Shown piece after piece: positions 37,633-46,138 of a stretch of DNA of 64,000 nt. The translations under genes and the position numbers were made by a program. The DNA is from Paenibacillus sp. JZ16. GTDB taxonomy: Bacteria; Bacillota; Bacilli; Paenibacillales; Paenibacillaceae. The stretch is taken from positions 2,604,001-2,668,000 of the forward strand of contig NZ_CP017659.1 of NCBI RefSeq assembly GCF_015326965.1, written 5' to 3'. Under the pieces are notes generated by a model. It made no database searches, was not told where the DNA came from, and worked only from the letters and a program-made list of their open reading frames with translations. How positions within the stretch are numbered: the stretch's first letter is position 1; each line of letters starts with the position of its first letter.

Positions 37633-37703
37633 GTATGAAATTGTCAAAATGTTCATTAATCCTTCAACGACAACTTACTTTAAAGTATAAAATTCGACTT
37701 AAA

Positions 37704-37728
37704 CAAAAAAAATACCCAAAATTGGGTA
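37704..37728 (-). terminator. Terminator of the GAF-LuxR regulator gene
   Basis: Arms TACCCAA / TTGGGTA with a two-base loop followed on the minus strand by an eight-base T tract. A near copy lies at 22803-22826. Confidence 0.85.
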
Positions 37729-37757
37729 GTTTATACTTATGTATTTTAATTTAAATT

Positions 37758-38486
37758 TTAAGTAAATTTCCTAAGGAATGCTCCTTTATGATTAACGCTC
37801 GTCTTTGCGTATATCTTTTTAATAAAAGTACGGACCGTGCTTTGACTAATCCCATAAATGCCCGCAATTTCAGGTACGTTTTTATTTTCCAGCCATCCAT
37901 AAGCTATCTCTTTCTCACGATTTGTTAATTCATATTGGTCAAAGTGAGAATAAGTCAGCTCTTTTTGTAGAATGGGGTCCTTTTGAGGCAGTTTTTCTTC
38001 AATATTTTTAGCCAGGTGTTCAATGAGTGGTATGGCAAATGTAACCTCGTGTAAATAATGAAAACTCAGGCCAAGGTAGCCTATAATCACATTTTTTATT
38101 CGAATTGGCGTACATACACATGACAGCTCGGCAAACAATTGGTTGGTGTGCCGGGTACCAATTACGACAGAAACCGATTGATTTTCCATCGATAAAGAAA
38201 TGGCATTGACCCCTGCGGTTTTCATCGCAAATGATGTGCCTTTTTTTATATTATTTCTTTCAAAATATCCTTTTAACAAATCCGTGCCGCAATAATCGAT
38301 AACGGCACCATCCGTATCTGTTATAACAAATAAATAAGGTATGGACAGCAAATCGTTCATATTCCTGGTTTCCTCTTGCAGCAAATATAAAATTTCTTTC
38401 CGTTCAATCAACCTTCCTTTTATTTCAGACATACTGAGGATATTAGGAAAATGATCGTTTGCTTCCAGCAGTGTTCTACGGCCCAT
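37758..38486 (-). CDS. GAF-domain LuxR-type transcriptional regulator
   Basis: Regulator of 242 aa. The N-terminal part (about 40-175) reads as a GAF-like sensor similar to that of AcoR-type proteins (PYLFVITDTDGAVIDYCG). The C-terminal 60 residues form a LuxR-type helix-turn-helix: LTNREKEIAYGWLENKNV, then IAGIYGISQSTVRTFIKKIY. Two c-di-GMP-I riboswitches in tandem precede it and its product lies directly upstream of the biosynthetic operon on the same strand. It is the best candidate for a specific regulator of that operon, possibly responding to the product or a precursor. That role is inferred from position. Confidence 0.85.
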   Translation of the reverse strand: MGRRTLLEANDHFPNILSMSEIKGRLIERKEILYLLQEETRNMNDLLSIPYLFVITDTDGAVIDYCGTDLLKGYFERNNIKKGTSFAMKTAGVNAISLSMENQSVSVVIGTRHTNQLFAELSCVCTPIRIKNVIIGYLGLSFHYLHEVTFAIPLIEHLAKNIEEKLPQKDPILQKELTYSHFDQYELTNREKEIAYGWLENKNVPEIAGIYGISQSTVRTFIKKIYAKTSVNHKGAFLRKFT

Positions 38487-38590
38487 TATTTTCCCTTCTT
38501 CCTTTTAAGAATAAGTGATTAATAATGAAATCGATCTTCTAGTCATCTCCGCTTCTGAATTCGGTAGCTTATAAGCGAAAATAAACAATA

Positions 38591-38745
38591 AAAAACCACC
38601 ATCCATTAAGATAACCATAGCAAAATAGGACGGAGGCTTCCGTCGTATTCGGCAACTGGCTGGCATCGCGGTCTTAGGCAGATCCGCATTAGCCCCTATA
38701 GCTTTGCGTCGCCACTTTTCAGTGGGTTTGCTATTATCGTACGAA
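38591..38745 (-). promoter_or_regulatory. c-di-GMP-I riboswitch, proximal member of tandem pair
   Basis: Aptamer at about 38641-38745: AGCAAACCC, a GAAA loop, GCGACGCAAAGCTAT, GGGGCTAATG, GCCAGCCAGTTGCCGAA. The terminator pairs + strand CCACCATCC (38596-38604) with GGACGGAGG (38628-38636), with six T residues on the minus strand. A competing antiterminator pairs GACGGA (38629-38634) with TCCGTC (38639-38644), which overlaps P1. Ligand-stabilised P1 should therefore release the terminator (OFF). It precedes the GAF-LuxR gene by about 105 bases. Confidence 0.9.
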
Positions 38746-38860
38746 ACGATTCGATTGTGTGCCGAAAATTATATCTACGATTCACCTGCCTTTCAATATA
38801 TTTAAAGTCCCTTTTCAGGTAGATAAGACTGTTAAGACTAGTACAGGTCCCCCTTTCATA

Positions 38861-39045
38861 AAATTTAATAAACAACACAAATAGCCTCCATCAGCTTAAA
38901 GACATAGGTGGAAAAACTAGTAAGAAGAGACGGAGGCTTCCGTCGTATTCGGCAGCTGGCTGGCATCACGGTCTTAAGTAGATCCACATTAGCCCCTGTA
39001 GCTTTGCGTCGCCGCTTTTCAGCGGGTTTGCTATTGTCGTACGAA
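38861..39045 (-). promoter_or_regulatory. c-di-GMP-I riboswitch, distal member of tandem pair
   Basis: Aptamer at about 38941-39045, almost identical to the copy at 38641-38745 and about 300 bases upstream of it. The platform is the same: terminator pairing GCCTCCATC (38884-38892) with GACGGAGGC (38929-38937), and an antiterminator formed with the P1 3' strand. Having its own terminator, it should act in series with the proximal switch. A 12-bp palindrome GGTCGTACGACC at 39123-39134 lies upstream; 39046-39187 is otherwise without recognisable features. Confidence 0.9.
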
Positions 39046-39187
39046 GAGTATGAATTTGTCGAATATCCAAACATGTTATGACTTATTCAAACTATAACTT
39101 ACATTGTTTTTCATTTAATATAGGTCGTACGACCCAAATTTCCATATTTTTGTTAGATTTGTCAATCACTCTTACACGTATACAGAA

Positions 39188-39844
39188 TCACTTTTTGCGC
39201 CAAGCGGGTTGATAGACCGATTTCGGGGGAGGGAACTGGTGAATCCAGTTAATGATCCGGGTCGATATCCACTGGCATACAACTGCAAGGATAATAATTT
39301 TCCAATCGATCACATAGGCAGCGAAAGCGAATATGATTCCATTCATCCAGAACAATGAGGTGCCCGGGTTGATTCTTTTATACTTATAAATGGCTAAGGC
39401 AACATAACCGATTCCCCCATTCGATACCCTCTGCTTTATGAGGATGGCGACACCTGTTCCGAGAATAACCGAGCCGAATAGAAGATCGATCCATACGTTG
39501 CCGAACGGGGGTTCTAGGAACACCTCGAAGAAATTAACGGAAACGGACGTCACTGTTATAACAAATATGGTCCCGAAGGCACTGACTCCATCAAGATAAG
39601 GGACTGTAAAGGCAAGGAAAATAAAATTGGCCAGCCACAGTCCGAGACTCATCGGGATCTCAAACGCATGGTTCAGAAGCACCGCGATCCCTGCTCCTCC
39701 TCCCGAAGGAATGGCGTGAGGAAACAAGAACATGGCCATGGCAAAACCTTGAATGATGGAGCCGGCGGTAATGTAGAAAAGTTTCTTGGAAGCATGACGA
39801 TAGAAAAAGGGGCTCTTCCGCCCGGGTAGGATCTGTAAGTTCAC
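39188..39844 (-). CDS. YitT-family membrane protein (YitE-like)
   Basis: Integral membrane protein of 218 aa with five or six hydrophobic segments and the pattern IPSGGGAGIAVLLNHAFEIPMSLGLW, typical of the YitT family. In Bacillus subtilis the paralogue YitE lies next to the sulfolactate genes yitC and yitD, and here the gene is likewise beside comA. This supports a role connected with sulfolactate, perhaps transport, but its activity is unknown. The start is GTG at 39844 with AAGGATG upstream. Confidence 0.82.
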   Translation of the reverse strand: MNLQILPGRKSPFFYRHASKKLFYITAGSIIQGFAMAMFLFPHAIPSGGGAGIAVLLNHAFEIPMSLGLWLANFIFLAFTVPYLDGVSAFGTIFVITVTSVSVNFFEVFLEPPFGNVWIDLLFGSVILGTGVAILIKQRVSNGGIGYVALAIYKYKRINPGTSLFWMNGIIFAFAAYVIDWKIIILAVVCQWISTRIINWIHQFPPPKSVYQPAWRKK

Positions 39845-40023
39845 ACGGAATCATCCTTCATCGATTAGAGTAACAAGCTAGTCCTGCTTTTTTAAGTGTA
39901 TGCTTGTTCCCTGGAGGGGATACCGGGATAGATCTTTTTAACGAAAATATGTATAGGCTGACTCTGGAGATATCCATAGGCAGCCCTCTAGTATTTAACA
40001 TTCTCTTGTGGTTTGGTCTATGT

Positions 40024-40890
40024 TTAAATTACGTAACAAAATCCATCGGTTTGTTTCTCTCTCACCCCGAGTTCAAACGTATCTTGCCGAAGACCCCGGC
40101 GCATCGTTTCAAGGGAAAGCACTTCGGTGGGTTGGATATTTCCCAAATGTACATGAGATCCAAATTTGCGGAGAAGCATCGCTTGCTGCTGCTTAAGAGG
40201 TGCCTCCCAAATCAGCTTTCTTGCATCCGACACGTTGTCGATGATATTATTTATCATTTCTTCCTGGCACTCGCCATGCTTATCGTAAATACCGATGCCT
40301 AGTCCAGACTCGCGCGCTTCAACAATGATAAACTCCGCGCCTACGTCTAAATCCGCTTCCATCGTATACGCGAGCATTTCGGCGTCGATGTGGGAACCGG
40401 ATTGTTTTTTACCATACTCCGTAAAAACCCGAAGTCCGCGTTGTTTACCTTCCCGAATGAGTTCCGTTCGTTTTTTTCGCGACATCTCAATCGTGCCGTC
40501 AGATACTTCTATCGCGTTAAATCCAAGACGGCAAACGGTATTAAAAAATGCGGGGACGACATCTTGCTGCACGGCTGTCTCAAGCAAGGTCCCGCCGGGC
40601 ATGACCGTGATTCCATGTTGTTTGGCTAGATTGATTTTGTATAGCAGCATTTCCGTTTTATACAGCGGAGCCGTCCCAAAACCGAATTTGACACAATCGA
40701 TGTAATCCGAGGCTGTTTCAATCACATCTGAGAACATGTTTCTACCCAGGCCTTTATCAATAACCATCGTCATCCCGCGTTCCATGACCCCGTAGGTGTC
40801 GTGGTCTTTTTTGCCGTGTTCGGGATTTTCGCGCAGCCCGCTCGGATCACATATCTCCATGGGCCAAACTGTTCGCAGAGAACTGTTCAT
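40024..40890 (-). CDS. comA: Phosphosulfolactate synthase
   Basis: TIM-barrel enzyme of 288 aa that adds sulfite to phosphoenolpyruvate to give (2R)-phosphosulfolactate. Family features seen are DYIDCVKFGFGT, GITVMPGGTLLE, GFNAIEVSDGTIEM and FGSHVHLGNI. In Bacillus the homologue YitD makes sulfolactate, a spore component. The phosphatase for the next step is encoded at 42511-43218. A GAGGAG site precedes the ATG. Confidence 0.92.
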   Translation of the reverse strand: MNSSLRTVWPMEICDPSGLRENPEHGKKDHDTYGVMERGMTMVIDKGLGRNMFSDVIETASDYIDCVKFGFGTAPLYKTEMLLYKINLAKQHGITVMPGGTLLETAVQQDVVPAFFNTVCRLGFNAIEVSDGTIEMSRKKRTELIREGKQRGLRVFTEYGKKQSGSHIDAEMLAYTMEADLDVGAEFIIVEARESGLGIGIYDKHGECQEEMINNIIDNVSDARKLIWEAPLKQQQAMLLRKFGSHVHLGNIQPTEVLSLETMRRGLRQDTFELGVREKQTDGFCYVI

Positions 40891-41002
40891 TCTAGGATCT
40901 CCTCAATTCTTTTTGATTTAGTCGTTTAATCCAATGACATTGGCATAATATGCTCATACCCATTGACAGGTGCCCATCTTTTGTCATAGGGATTCGTCAC
41001 GG

Positions 41003-42313
41003 TCATCCGATCTGCCGAGGCGGTTTAATCAAAAAGAACACCAAACCTAGAGTAACCAAAGATAGTGAAGACACGGTTATAAAAACAACCTGATCCGATT
41101 TATCCATCATCCACCCGAACAAGGGCGGCCCTGCTGCAACTCCCAAAAATCGCAAGCTATTATAAAGGGATGTAATCATCCCTCGCTCACTTTTCTCAAC
41201 TGCACCGGTGATCATCGTATTCAGGCAAGGAAGAAGCATTCCGGTTCCGATACAGCTGACTGTCAGCAGCCCGATAAACACATAAATGTTCTTAAAAAAG
41301 AAAAGTGTAGCTGCCAGAGACAGGGTCATGGCAATCAGCCCGATATTCATCAGCCAACGAATCAACAGGCCATTCTTCTTGATCAAGCTTCCCGTCGTAT
41401 AGGAAGTGATAACCATCCCAAGTAATGGAATGGCCAAAATCAAGCCCTTCACGACCCCGTCAATGTTATAAGGCTTGTCTTCAAGAATGTTGGATAGATA
41501 AAACAGTATGCCAAACAAAATGAATAGCCCCAGCGAACCGGCAAAAAAAGCAGTGATGAGCCAGCGGCCTTTTTCTTTAAAGATGTCCCCGATTTTTCCA
41601 AGGTACTTCCTTAGTTCTTGCTTTGAATGTTGTTTTGATTCTTTGATCATAAAAATGACGGCCAACAACGATAGTGCACAGAACACGGGAAATGCAAAGA
41701 AGGAAGCATACCATACGATCAGCATAAGCAGGGAGCCGATGATCGGGCTGAGTACCTTGCCGGCGCCATTGGAGGCTTCGATTAGTCCCAGTGCCTTGCT
41801 CTCTGTCCCGCCATCGTATAAATCGCCGACGAGCGCCATGGCAATCGGTGCTGTTCCGGCGGCCGCTAGCCCCTGAATCGCCCTCGCGGTAATAATCACC
41901 CCAAAAGAGTTCCAAATAGCACCGAATCCTGCCAGAATACCGGCACCTCCATATATGATCAGGGCGGGTATAATAATAACTTTGCGTCCAAATCGATCGG
42001 ACAAATAACCAATAATCGGAATAAATAAGCCAGCTGCCAAGGAGAAAATCGTGATGATCAAGCTGCTTTGGAATTTACTGATACCCAGTTCCCTTTGCAT
42101 TTCAGGAAGCCCCGGAACTAGCATGGAATTGCCAAAAACGAGCACGATCGGGATCGTTGCCAGTGCGATAAATTCCCACACTTGACCCTTTGAACCGGTA
42201 GAAGTTTTTGATTTTCCGGTGGATTCGCTGTCTTGTGTCTCCTCGGAGTCGGTCTGCAGGTCGATATCGCTATGAAAGCTGATATTCAGTTTTCGCTTTT
42301 TGGTCTTCTCCAT
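41003..42313 (-). CDS. MFS transporter (YitG-like)
   Basis: Major facilitator of about 436 aa with twelve predicted helices, a short polar N-terminus of about 65 residues, and the loop 2-3 motif GYLSDRFGRK. It resembles the DHA1-type exporters of Bacillus such as YitG, which is encoded near yitC-yitD. Lying between comA and comB, it is a plausible sulfolactate exporter or a drug exporter carried along. The ATG at 42313 has GAGGAG seven bases upstream, better than the ATG at 42370. Confidence 0.82.
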   Translation of the reverse strand: MEKTKKRKLNISFHSDIDLQTDSEETQDSESTGKSKTSTGSKGQVWEFIALATIPIVLVFGNSMLVPGLPEMQRELGISKFQSSLIITIFSLAAGLFIPIIGYLSDRFGRKVIIIPALIIYGGAGILAGFGAIWNSFGVIITARAIQGLAAAGTAPIAMALVGDLYDGGTESKALGLIEASNGAGKVLSPIIGSLLMLIVWYASFFAFPVFCALSLLAVIFMIKESKQHSKQELRKYLGKIGDIFKEKGRWLITAFFAGSLGLFILFGILFYLSNILEDKPYNIDGVVKGLILAIPLLGMVITSYTTGSLIKKNGLLIRWLMNIGLIAMTLSLAATLFFFKNIYVFIGLLTVSCIGTGMLLPCLNTMITGAVEKSERGMITSLYNSLRFLGVAAGPPLFGWMMDKSDQVVFITVSSLSLVTLGLVFFLIKPPRQIG

Positions 42314-42510
42314 GGTATCGCTCCTCGGACTTGAAGTTCGTGTAGAACAGAACATTTTCTTTATTTCCATGCTTCCTAATTATCACCACATCCGGATTTA
42401 ATATTCCATCGCTGCTGCTGAATCCATTAGAGGATTTGAGCACTCCTTGGTTTTGGGCAAATATACTGTTACTAAAATAGCCCATTATGCCGGGGAAAAG
42501 GGGATACGAC

Positions 42511-43218
42511 ATGCCGATACAGATTATTCAAGGACACCATCACACCTTGGACGCATCACACATCAATATTGTAATTGATGTTATAAGGGCTTTTACCGTA
42601 GCGCACTATGCCTTTATCCATGGGGTTCAGGGTATCATTCTGGCAGGAACTCTGGACGATGCCTTGCGTCTAAAGAAAATCTATCCTGACTTTTTATTGG
42701 CGGGAGAGATACAGGGTCTGCCGATTCCGGGGTTTGAGCTGGATAATTCGCCTGCGCGTTTACATGGCTTCGATCTTCGGGAGAAATTTCTGATCCAAAA
42801 GACTACCAATGGAGTTACAGCCACCCTAAACGCATTGAGCACCGAGCATCTATTCGTTACCGGGTTCACAAATGCAAGAACAACCGCAGAGTTTATAAAG
42901 AGGAACTTATTAAAAGACGATGACATGACGATTAATGTAATTGCTTCGCATCCGTCAGGGGATGATGATCTGGCCTGCGCACAATATATATCGGAAATTC
43001 TCCAAGACACTAATCGTATATCTGCCGAACAAACCATTGAGCGAATTCGAAAGTCAGAAGCGGCCGGGAAGTTTTACGATATTGAAAGACCGGAATTTTT
43101 ACAGGAGGATATTTCGTTTTGCATCCAAGAGATCCCTTCCGATTTTGTAATGAAAGTGAATCTGAACAAAAACCATCCGTTGATTGAAAGGCTCCAGGTG
43201 GGGGTCTTTAATCACTGA
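42511..43218 (+). CDS. comB: 2-phosphosulfolactate phosphatase
   Basis: Enzyme of about 235 aa that dephosphorylates phosphosulfolactate to sulfolactate. Family features are VIDVIRAFTVAHYAF near the start, LAGEIQGLPIPGFELDNSP and KTTNGVTA with the downstream GFTNARTT. It is divergent from the MFS and comA genes, which together make up the sulfolactate pathway. The ATG at 42511 follows AAGGGGA. In Bacillus the pathway is sporulation-associated; I see no clear mother-cell promoter here. Confidence 0.92.
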   Translation: MPIQIIQGHHHTLDASHINIVIDVIRAFTVAHYAFIHGVQGIILAGTLDDALRLKKIYPDFLLAGEIQGLPIPGFELDNSPARLHGFDLREKFLIQKTTNGVTATLNALSTEHLFVTGFTNARTTAEFIKRNLLKDDDMTINVIASHPSGDDDLACAQYISEILQDTNRISAEQTIERIRKSEAAGKFYDIERPEFLQEDISFCIQEIPSDFVMKVNLNKNHPLIERLQVGVFNH

Positions 43219-43275
43219 TTATGCCAGGTACCGCTTGTGAGTTTCTGATTCCTCTTCATAAGGGTATAATTTACA

Positions 43276-43305
43276 TTGATAAAAGAACGAATGTTCGCAT
43301 ATAAT
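43276..43305 (+). promoter_or_regulatory. SOS promoter with LexA box
   Basis: -35 TTGATA (43276-43281) and -10 TATAAT (43300-43305) are 18 bases apart. AGAACGAATGTTCG at 43284-43297 lies in the spacer and matches the Bacillus LexA consensus CGAACRNRYGTTYG except for its first base. It drives the small gene at 43338 and the UvrX operon, so these are very likely DNA-damage induced. Confidence 0.85.
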
Positions 43306-43337
43306 ACAAACAAACGTTCCCGTCGATGAGGTGGTTA

Positions 43338-43649
43338 ATGATGTTGAGTATTGGGTTGAAACCAGATGAAACCCAACTGGTGAAGGATTATATTTTATTA
43401 CCCCTTTTACTTGATGTGTTAGAGCATGACCGTTCGATCCTATGTAGAGCAGATTTAAAGACCCCGGAGCTAACGAATGCGATGATCGACCATTTGCAGG
43501 CAGCTGCATTATCCGATTTAGCTCTGGCTCGCAGGAAAATGCGTGAATACGCCATTAAGGTTTACGAGGATCGAAAAACAAAGCTTGGCATTGAGGTTGA
43601 ATTCATCTGCAGGGGTATCATCACAAGCTGTCTATACTGTGGGGGCTAA
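43338..43649 (+). CDS. Small unknown protein of the SOS operon
   Basis: Protein of about 103 aa, mostly helical by composition, ending CLYCGG. I do not recognise the family. It is the first gene after a LexA-controlled promoter and precedes the UvrX-like polymerase by 70 bases, which suggests a DNA-damage role. The ATG at 43338 follows GAGGTGG; the ATG at 43326 overlaps that site. It might be related to the small proteins found beside yqjW/uvrX genes in Bacillus. Confidence 0.65.
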   Translation: MMLSIGLKPDETQLVKDYILLPLLLDVLEHDRSILCRADLKTPELTNAMIDHLQAAALSDLALARRKMREYAIKVYEDRKTKLGIEVEFICRGIITSCLYCGG

Positions 43650-43719
43650 TTGAGGCAGAGATCGAGCAGAGATCGTACACCTACCTGGGGCTGAAAATCG
43701 CAGATAAGGGGAGTTCGCT

Positions 43720-44988
43720 GTGAAATCATCTAACCGAGTGATCATGTTAGGGGATTGCCAGTCCTTTTATGCATCTGTTGAGAAAGCAGACCATCCCGAG
43801 TATAAAAACCGCCCTTTGGTCGTTGCAGGGGATCCGGAAAGACGTTCAGGCATCGTGTTGGCTGCTTGTCCGCTCGCTAAAGCAAAAGGAATAACGACGG
43901 CAGAGCGATTAGGAGAGGCACTATCCAAGTGTCCCGACCTTGTCGTCATCAAACCCAGGATGCAGAAGTATATTGACGTCTCGATGCAAATCACGGAGAT
44001 ATACAAGAGTTATACCGATTTAGTTGAGCCTTACAGTATCGACGAGCAATTTTTAGACGTTACCGGTTCGCTGCATCTGTTCGGCACACCGGATGAGTTA
44101 GCCAGAACCATTCAGCGTCATGTCATGGATGCCACGGGTGTGTACGCTCGCTTCGGCATCGGCGAAACCAAAATCCTGGCTAAAACCGCCTGTGATAACT
44201 ACGCCAAGAAAAATCCGTCCGGCATCTACACGTTGTCCAAGGACTCGCTTCCGGATACCCTCTGGAAACTGCCCGTCAGCTGCATGTTTATGGCCGGCAG
44301 CAAGATGACCCGCCACTTTAACGTCATGGGGCTGCCCACGATCGGCAGCGTGGCTCAGACGCCTCTTGCTAAATTGAAGCAGATGATGCGCCGTAAATTC
44401 GGTAAAAATTCCGATATTTCAGCCGAGATGTACTGGCGAATTGCCAACGGAATCGATGATAGCCCGGTAAGGCCAGGCACGCACCAGGTTGACCCTAAAT
44501 CGGTTGGACACATGATGACCCTCCCTCGCGATTATACCAAGCTGGAAGAAATCAAGGTCGTACTGCTGGAGCTGACGGAGTTGGTTTGCCAGCGATGCCG
44601 CGGTCTTGGTTTTATGGGGCATGTGGTGTCGGTCGGTTGTATGGGGGCAGACTTTGACCGCCCTACGGGATTTAGCCGACAAATGAAGATGGAGGATCCA
44701 TCGAATATTACGAATCAGGTTTACCGCTGGGCATGCCGGCTGCTTGAAACGTATTGGGACGGCCTGCCGATTCGGCGGGTCGGTATTAGCTTGTCACAGT
44801 TTTCCCCGGACACGGAATACCAATTGTCATTGTTTGATACCGGACGGGAGCGGTCGATGGCACTTGAACGGGTGACCGATGCCCTGAAAAATAAATACGG
44901 GAATTCGATTGTGATCCGAGCCGTATCCAAAACGGACGCAGGCCAAGCGCTGGATCGATCAGCCAAGATAGGAGGACACTATAAATGA
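43720..44988 (+). CDS. uvrX: Y-family DNA polymerase, UvrX type
   Basis: Translesion polymerase of 422 aa of the UmuC/DinB superfamily. The catalytic acidic residues are in MLGDCQSFYASVE near the start and YSIDEQFLDV near residue 108. The little-finger domain follows after about residue 240. A sliding-clamp-binding motif QLSLFD is near residue 367. The partner YolD-like gene overlaps its stop by four bases, as in SPbeta uvrX-yolD and yqjW-yqjX. It is in an SOS-type operon and would bypass damaged template bases with low fidelity. Confidence 0.92.
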   Translation: MKSSNRVIMLGDCQSFYASVEKADHPEYKNRPLVVAGDPERRSGIVLAACPLAKAKGITTAERLGEALSKCPDLVVIKPRMQKYIDVSMQITEIYKSYTDLVEPYSIDEQFLDVTGSLHLFGTPDELARTIQRHVMDATGVYARFGIGETKILAKTACDNYAKKNPSGIYTLSKDSLPDTLWKLPVSCMFMAGSKMTRHFNVMGLPTIGSVAQTPLAKLKQMMRRKFGKNSDISAEMYWRIANGIDDSPVRPGTHQVDPKSVGHMMTLPRDYTKLEEIKVVLLELTELVCQRCRGLGFMGHVVSVGCMGADFDRPTGFSRQMKMEDPSNITNQVYRWACRLLETYWDGLPIRRVGISLSQFSPDTEYQLSLFDTGRERSMALERVTDALKNKYGNSIVIRAVSKTDAGQALDRSAKIGGHYK

Positions 44989-45326
44989 CAACACGAAAAA
45001 AGCTTGAGGGCAATGGGCTGTGGGAATCCAGTCGGATGATGCTGCCGGAACACAAAGAAACCATCATTCGCAGGCAACTGGAAGAAGGCCGGAAAGGCCG
45101 GCCGACGCTGGATCCGCAAGAAATGGAATTAATCGAGGGGGCCATCGCCGAGTCATTTCATGAACACCGTATGATTACCGTAAGGCTATTCGATGAATAT
45201 GAGGACACGGAATTGACAGGAATTGTCGTGCTGATCCATACGTTTAGACGGGAGATCAAACTATCCATGGCCGAAGAGGAATCGCGTTGGATTAAAATTG
45301 ACGAGATCATTTCAGCAGGATCATGA
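44985..45326 (+). CDS. yolD: YolD-like protein
   Basis: Small protein of 113 aa with the YolD-family pattern NGLWESSRMMLPEHKE and a C-terminal beta-rich part ending WIKIDEIISAG. It is encoded overlapping the UvrX gene by four bases, the standard arrangement. YolD-like proteins are thought to be the UmuD-like partners of Y-family polymerases in Bacillales, which I take as likely here. A hairpin at 45367 follows. Confidence 0.9.
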   Translation: MTTRKKLEGNGLWESSRMMLPEHKETIIRRQLEEGRKGRPTLDPQEMELIEGAIAESFHEHRMITVRLFDEYEDTELTGIVVLIHTFRREIKLSMAEEESRWIKIDEIISAGS

Positions 45327-45366
45327 TGTATAAAGCTAAACCCAGCGTGAGATGAACGCACATTAA

Positions 45367-45397
45367 ATACCTCTGATCTCGATCAGAGGTATTTTGG
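45367..45397. terminator. Bidirectional hairpin between convergent genes
   Basis: Perfect arms ATACCTCTGATC / GATCAGAGGTAT with short T runs on each side. It lies between the YolD-like gene and the convergent TetR gene. Confidence 0.75.
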
Positions 45398-45440
45398 TAT
45401 CTATGTTACTGCATATTGGTTTAATGCGATGCTTGCTCTC

Positions 45441-45995
45441 CTAAATAAAAATCAGATCGAGAAAAGAATCGAGAAGATGGGTTGGATGATCCAGTCCCTT
45501 TTCCGGTTCCGTATGCTGGGCTGAATTCAATTCAACCAAGCCATGAATGAACGCATACATGATGGCGGTTGATTCGGTTGGGGGTTTCCGAATGTTCTCT
45601 GCCTTTTCTAAACACGTTTCTACAAGCTTAAATATCTCAAAAGCAGAATGATAAAGATCAGGATACAACTCCTTATCCCATTGCTTTCGGAACATCAAGC
45701 GGTAATGCTCCTGATGGTTGATACCAAATTCAAAATACGTACACAAAATAGCATATATAAGTTTTCGCGAATCGTTTGTGCTTTCCATTGTTTTTCGAAT
45801 CGTGCTGGTCAGCATCTCAAAATTTTCAACCGCAACAGCCGCCAGCAAGTCTTCCTTATTTTTGAAATGTCTGTACATGGCACTGCGGGACAAGTTCATT
45901 TCTTTACCAAGCTCGCGCATGCTGACAGCATCAATGCCTTGTCGATCAATCATTTGTCTGGTGATATGAATCAGCTTTTGTTTGGTATCGTTCAT
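45441..45995 (-). CDS. TetR/AcrR-family regulator
   Basis: Repressor of 184 aa. The N-terminal helix-turn-helix reads VSMRELGKEMNLSRSAMYRHFKNKEDLL, the standard TetR pattern. The C-terminal ligand-binding domain is all-helical. It is divergent to the SDR gene at 46139, and two copies of GTTGACANTGTCAAC lie between them, so it very probably represses both. The inducer is unknown. Confidence 0.92.
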   Translation of the reverse strand: MNDTKQKLIHITRQMIDRQGIDAVSMRELGKEMNLSRSAMYRHFKNKEDLLAAVAVENFEMLTSTIRKTMESTNDSRKLIYAILCTYFEFGINHQEHYRLMFRKQWDKELYPDLYHSAFEIFKLVETCLEKAENIRKPPTESTAIMYAFIHGLVELNSAQHTEPEKGLDHPTHLLDSFLDLIFI

Positions 45996-46035
45996 AATAT
46001 CCTCTTAAGATATGGATTGTAATTTCATGTCTTAA

Positions 46036-46105
46036 ATTTTACACCAACACTGTTGACAGTGTCAACTTTGCAGGTATATAATCACCGTATGTTGACACTG
46101 TCAAC
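46036..46105. promoter_or_regulatory. Divergent promoters with two TetR-type operators
   Basis: Two perfect palindromes with 7-bp arms, GTTGACAGTGTCAAC (46052-46066) and GTTGACACTGTCAAC (46091-46105), lie 24 bases apart. The first contains the -35 TTGACA (46053-46058) of a promoter toward the SDR gene, with -10 TATAAT at 46077-46082 and an 18-base spacer. On the other strand TTGACA at 46060-46065 pairs with TAAAAT at 46036-46041 toward the TetR gene. Binding at these sites would block both promoters. Confidence 0.85.
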
Positions 46106-46138
46106 GTATGAAATACCAAAATAGGAGCGTGGTTAGGA

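Noticed and set aside
38591..39045. Two long near-identical blocks that could suggest a CRISPR or insertion-element repeat
   Set aside because: The blocks are complete GEMM-I aptamers with terminators. There are only two copies, and no short repeat-spacer pattern or transposase.
39123..39134. 12-bp palindrome GGTCGTACGACC upstream of the tandem riboswitches
   Set aside because: It is a single short site without copies elsewhere in the window, so I do not call it an operator.
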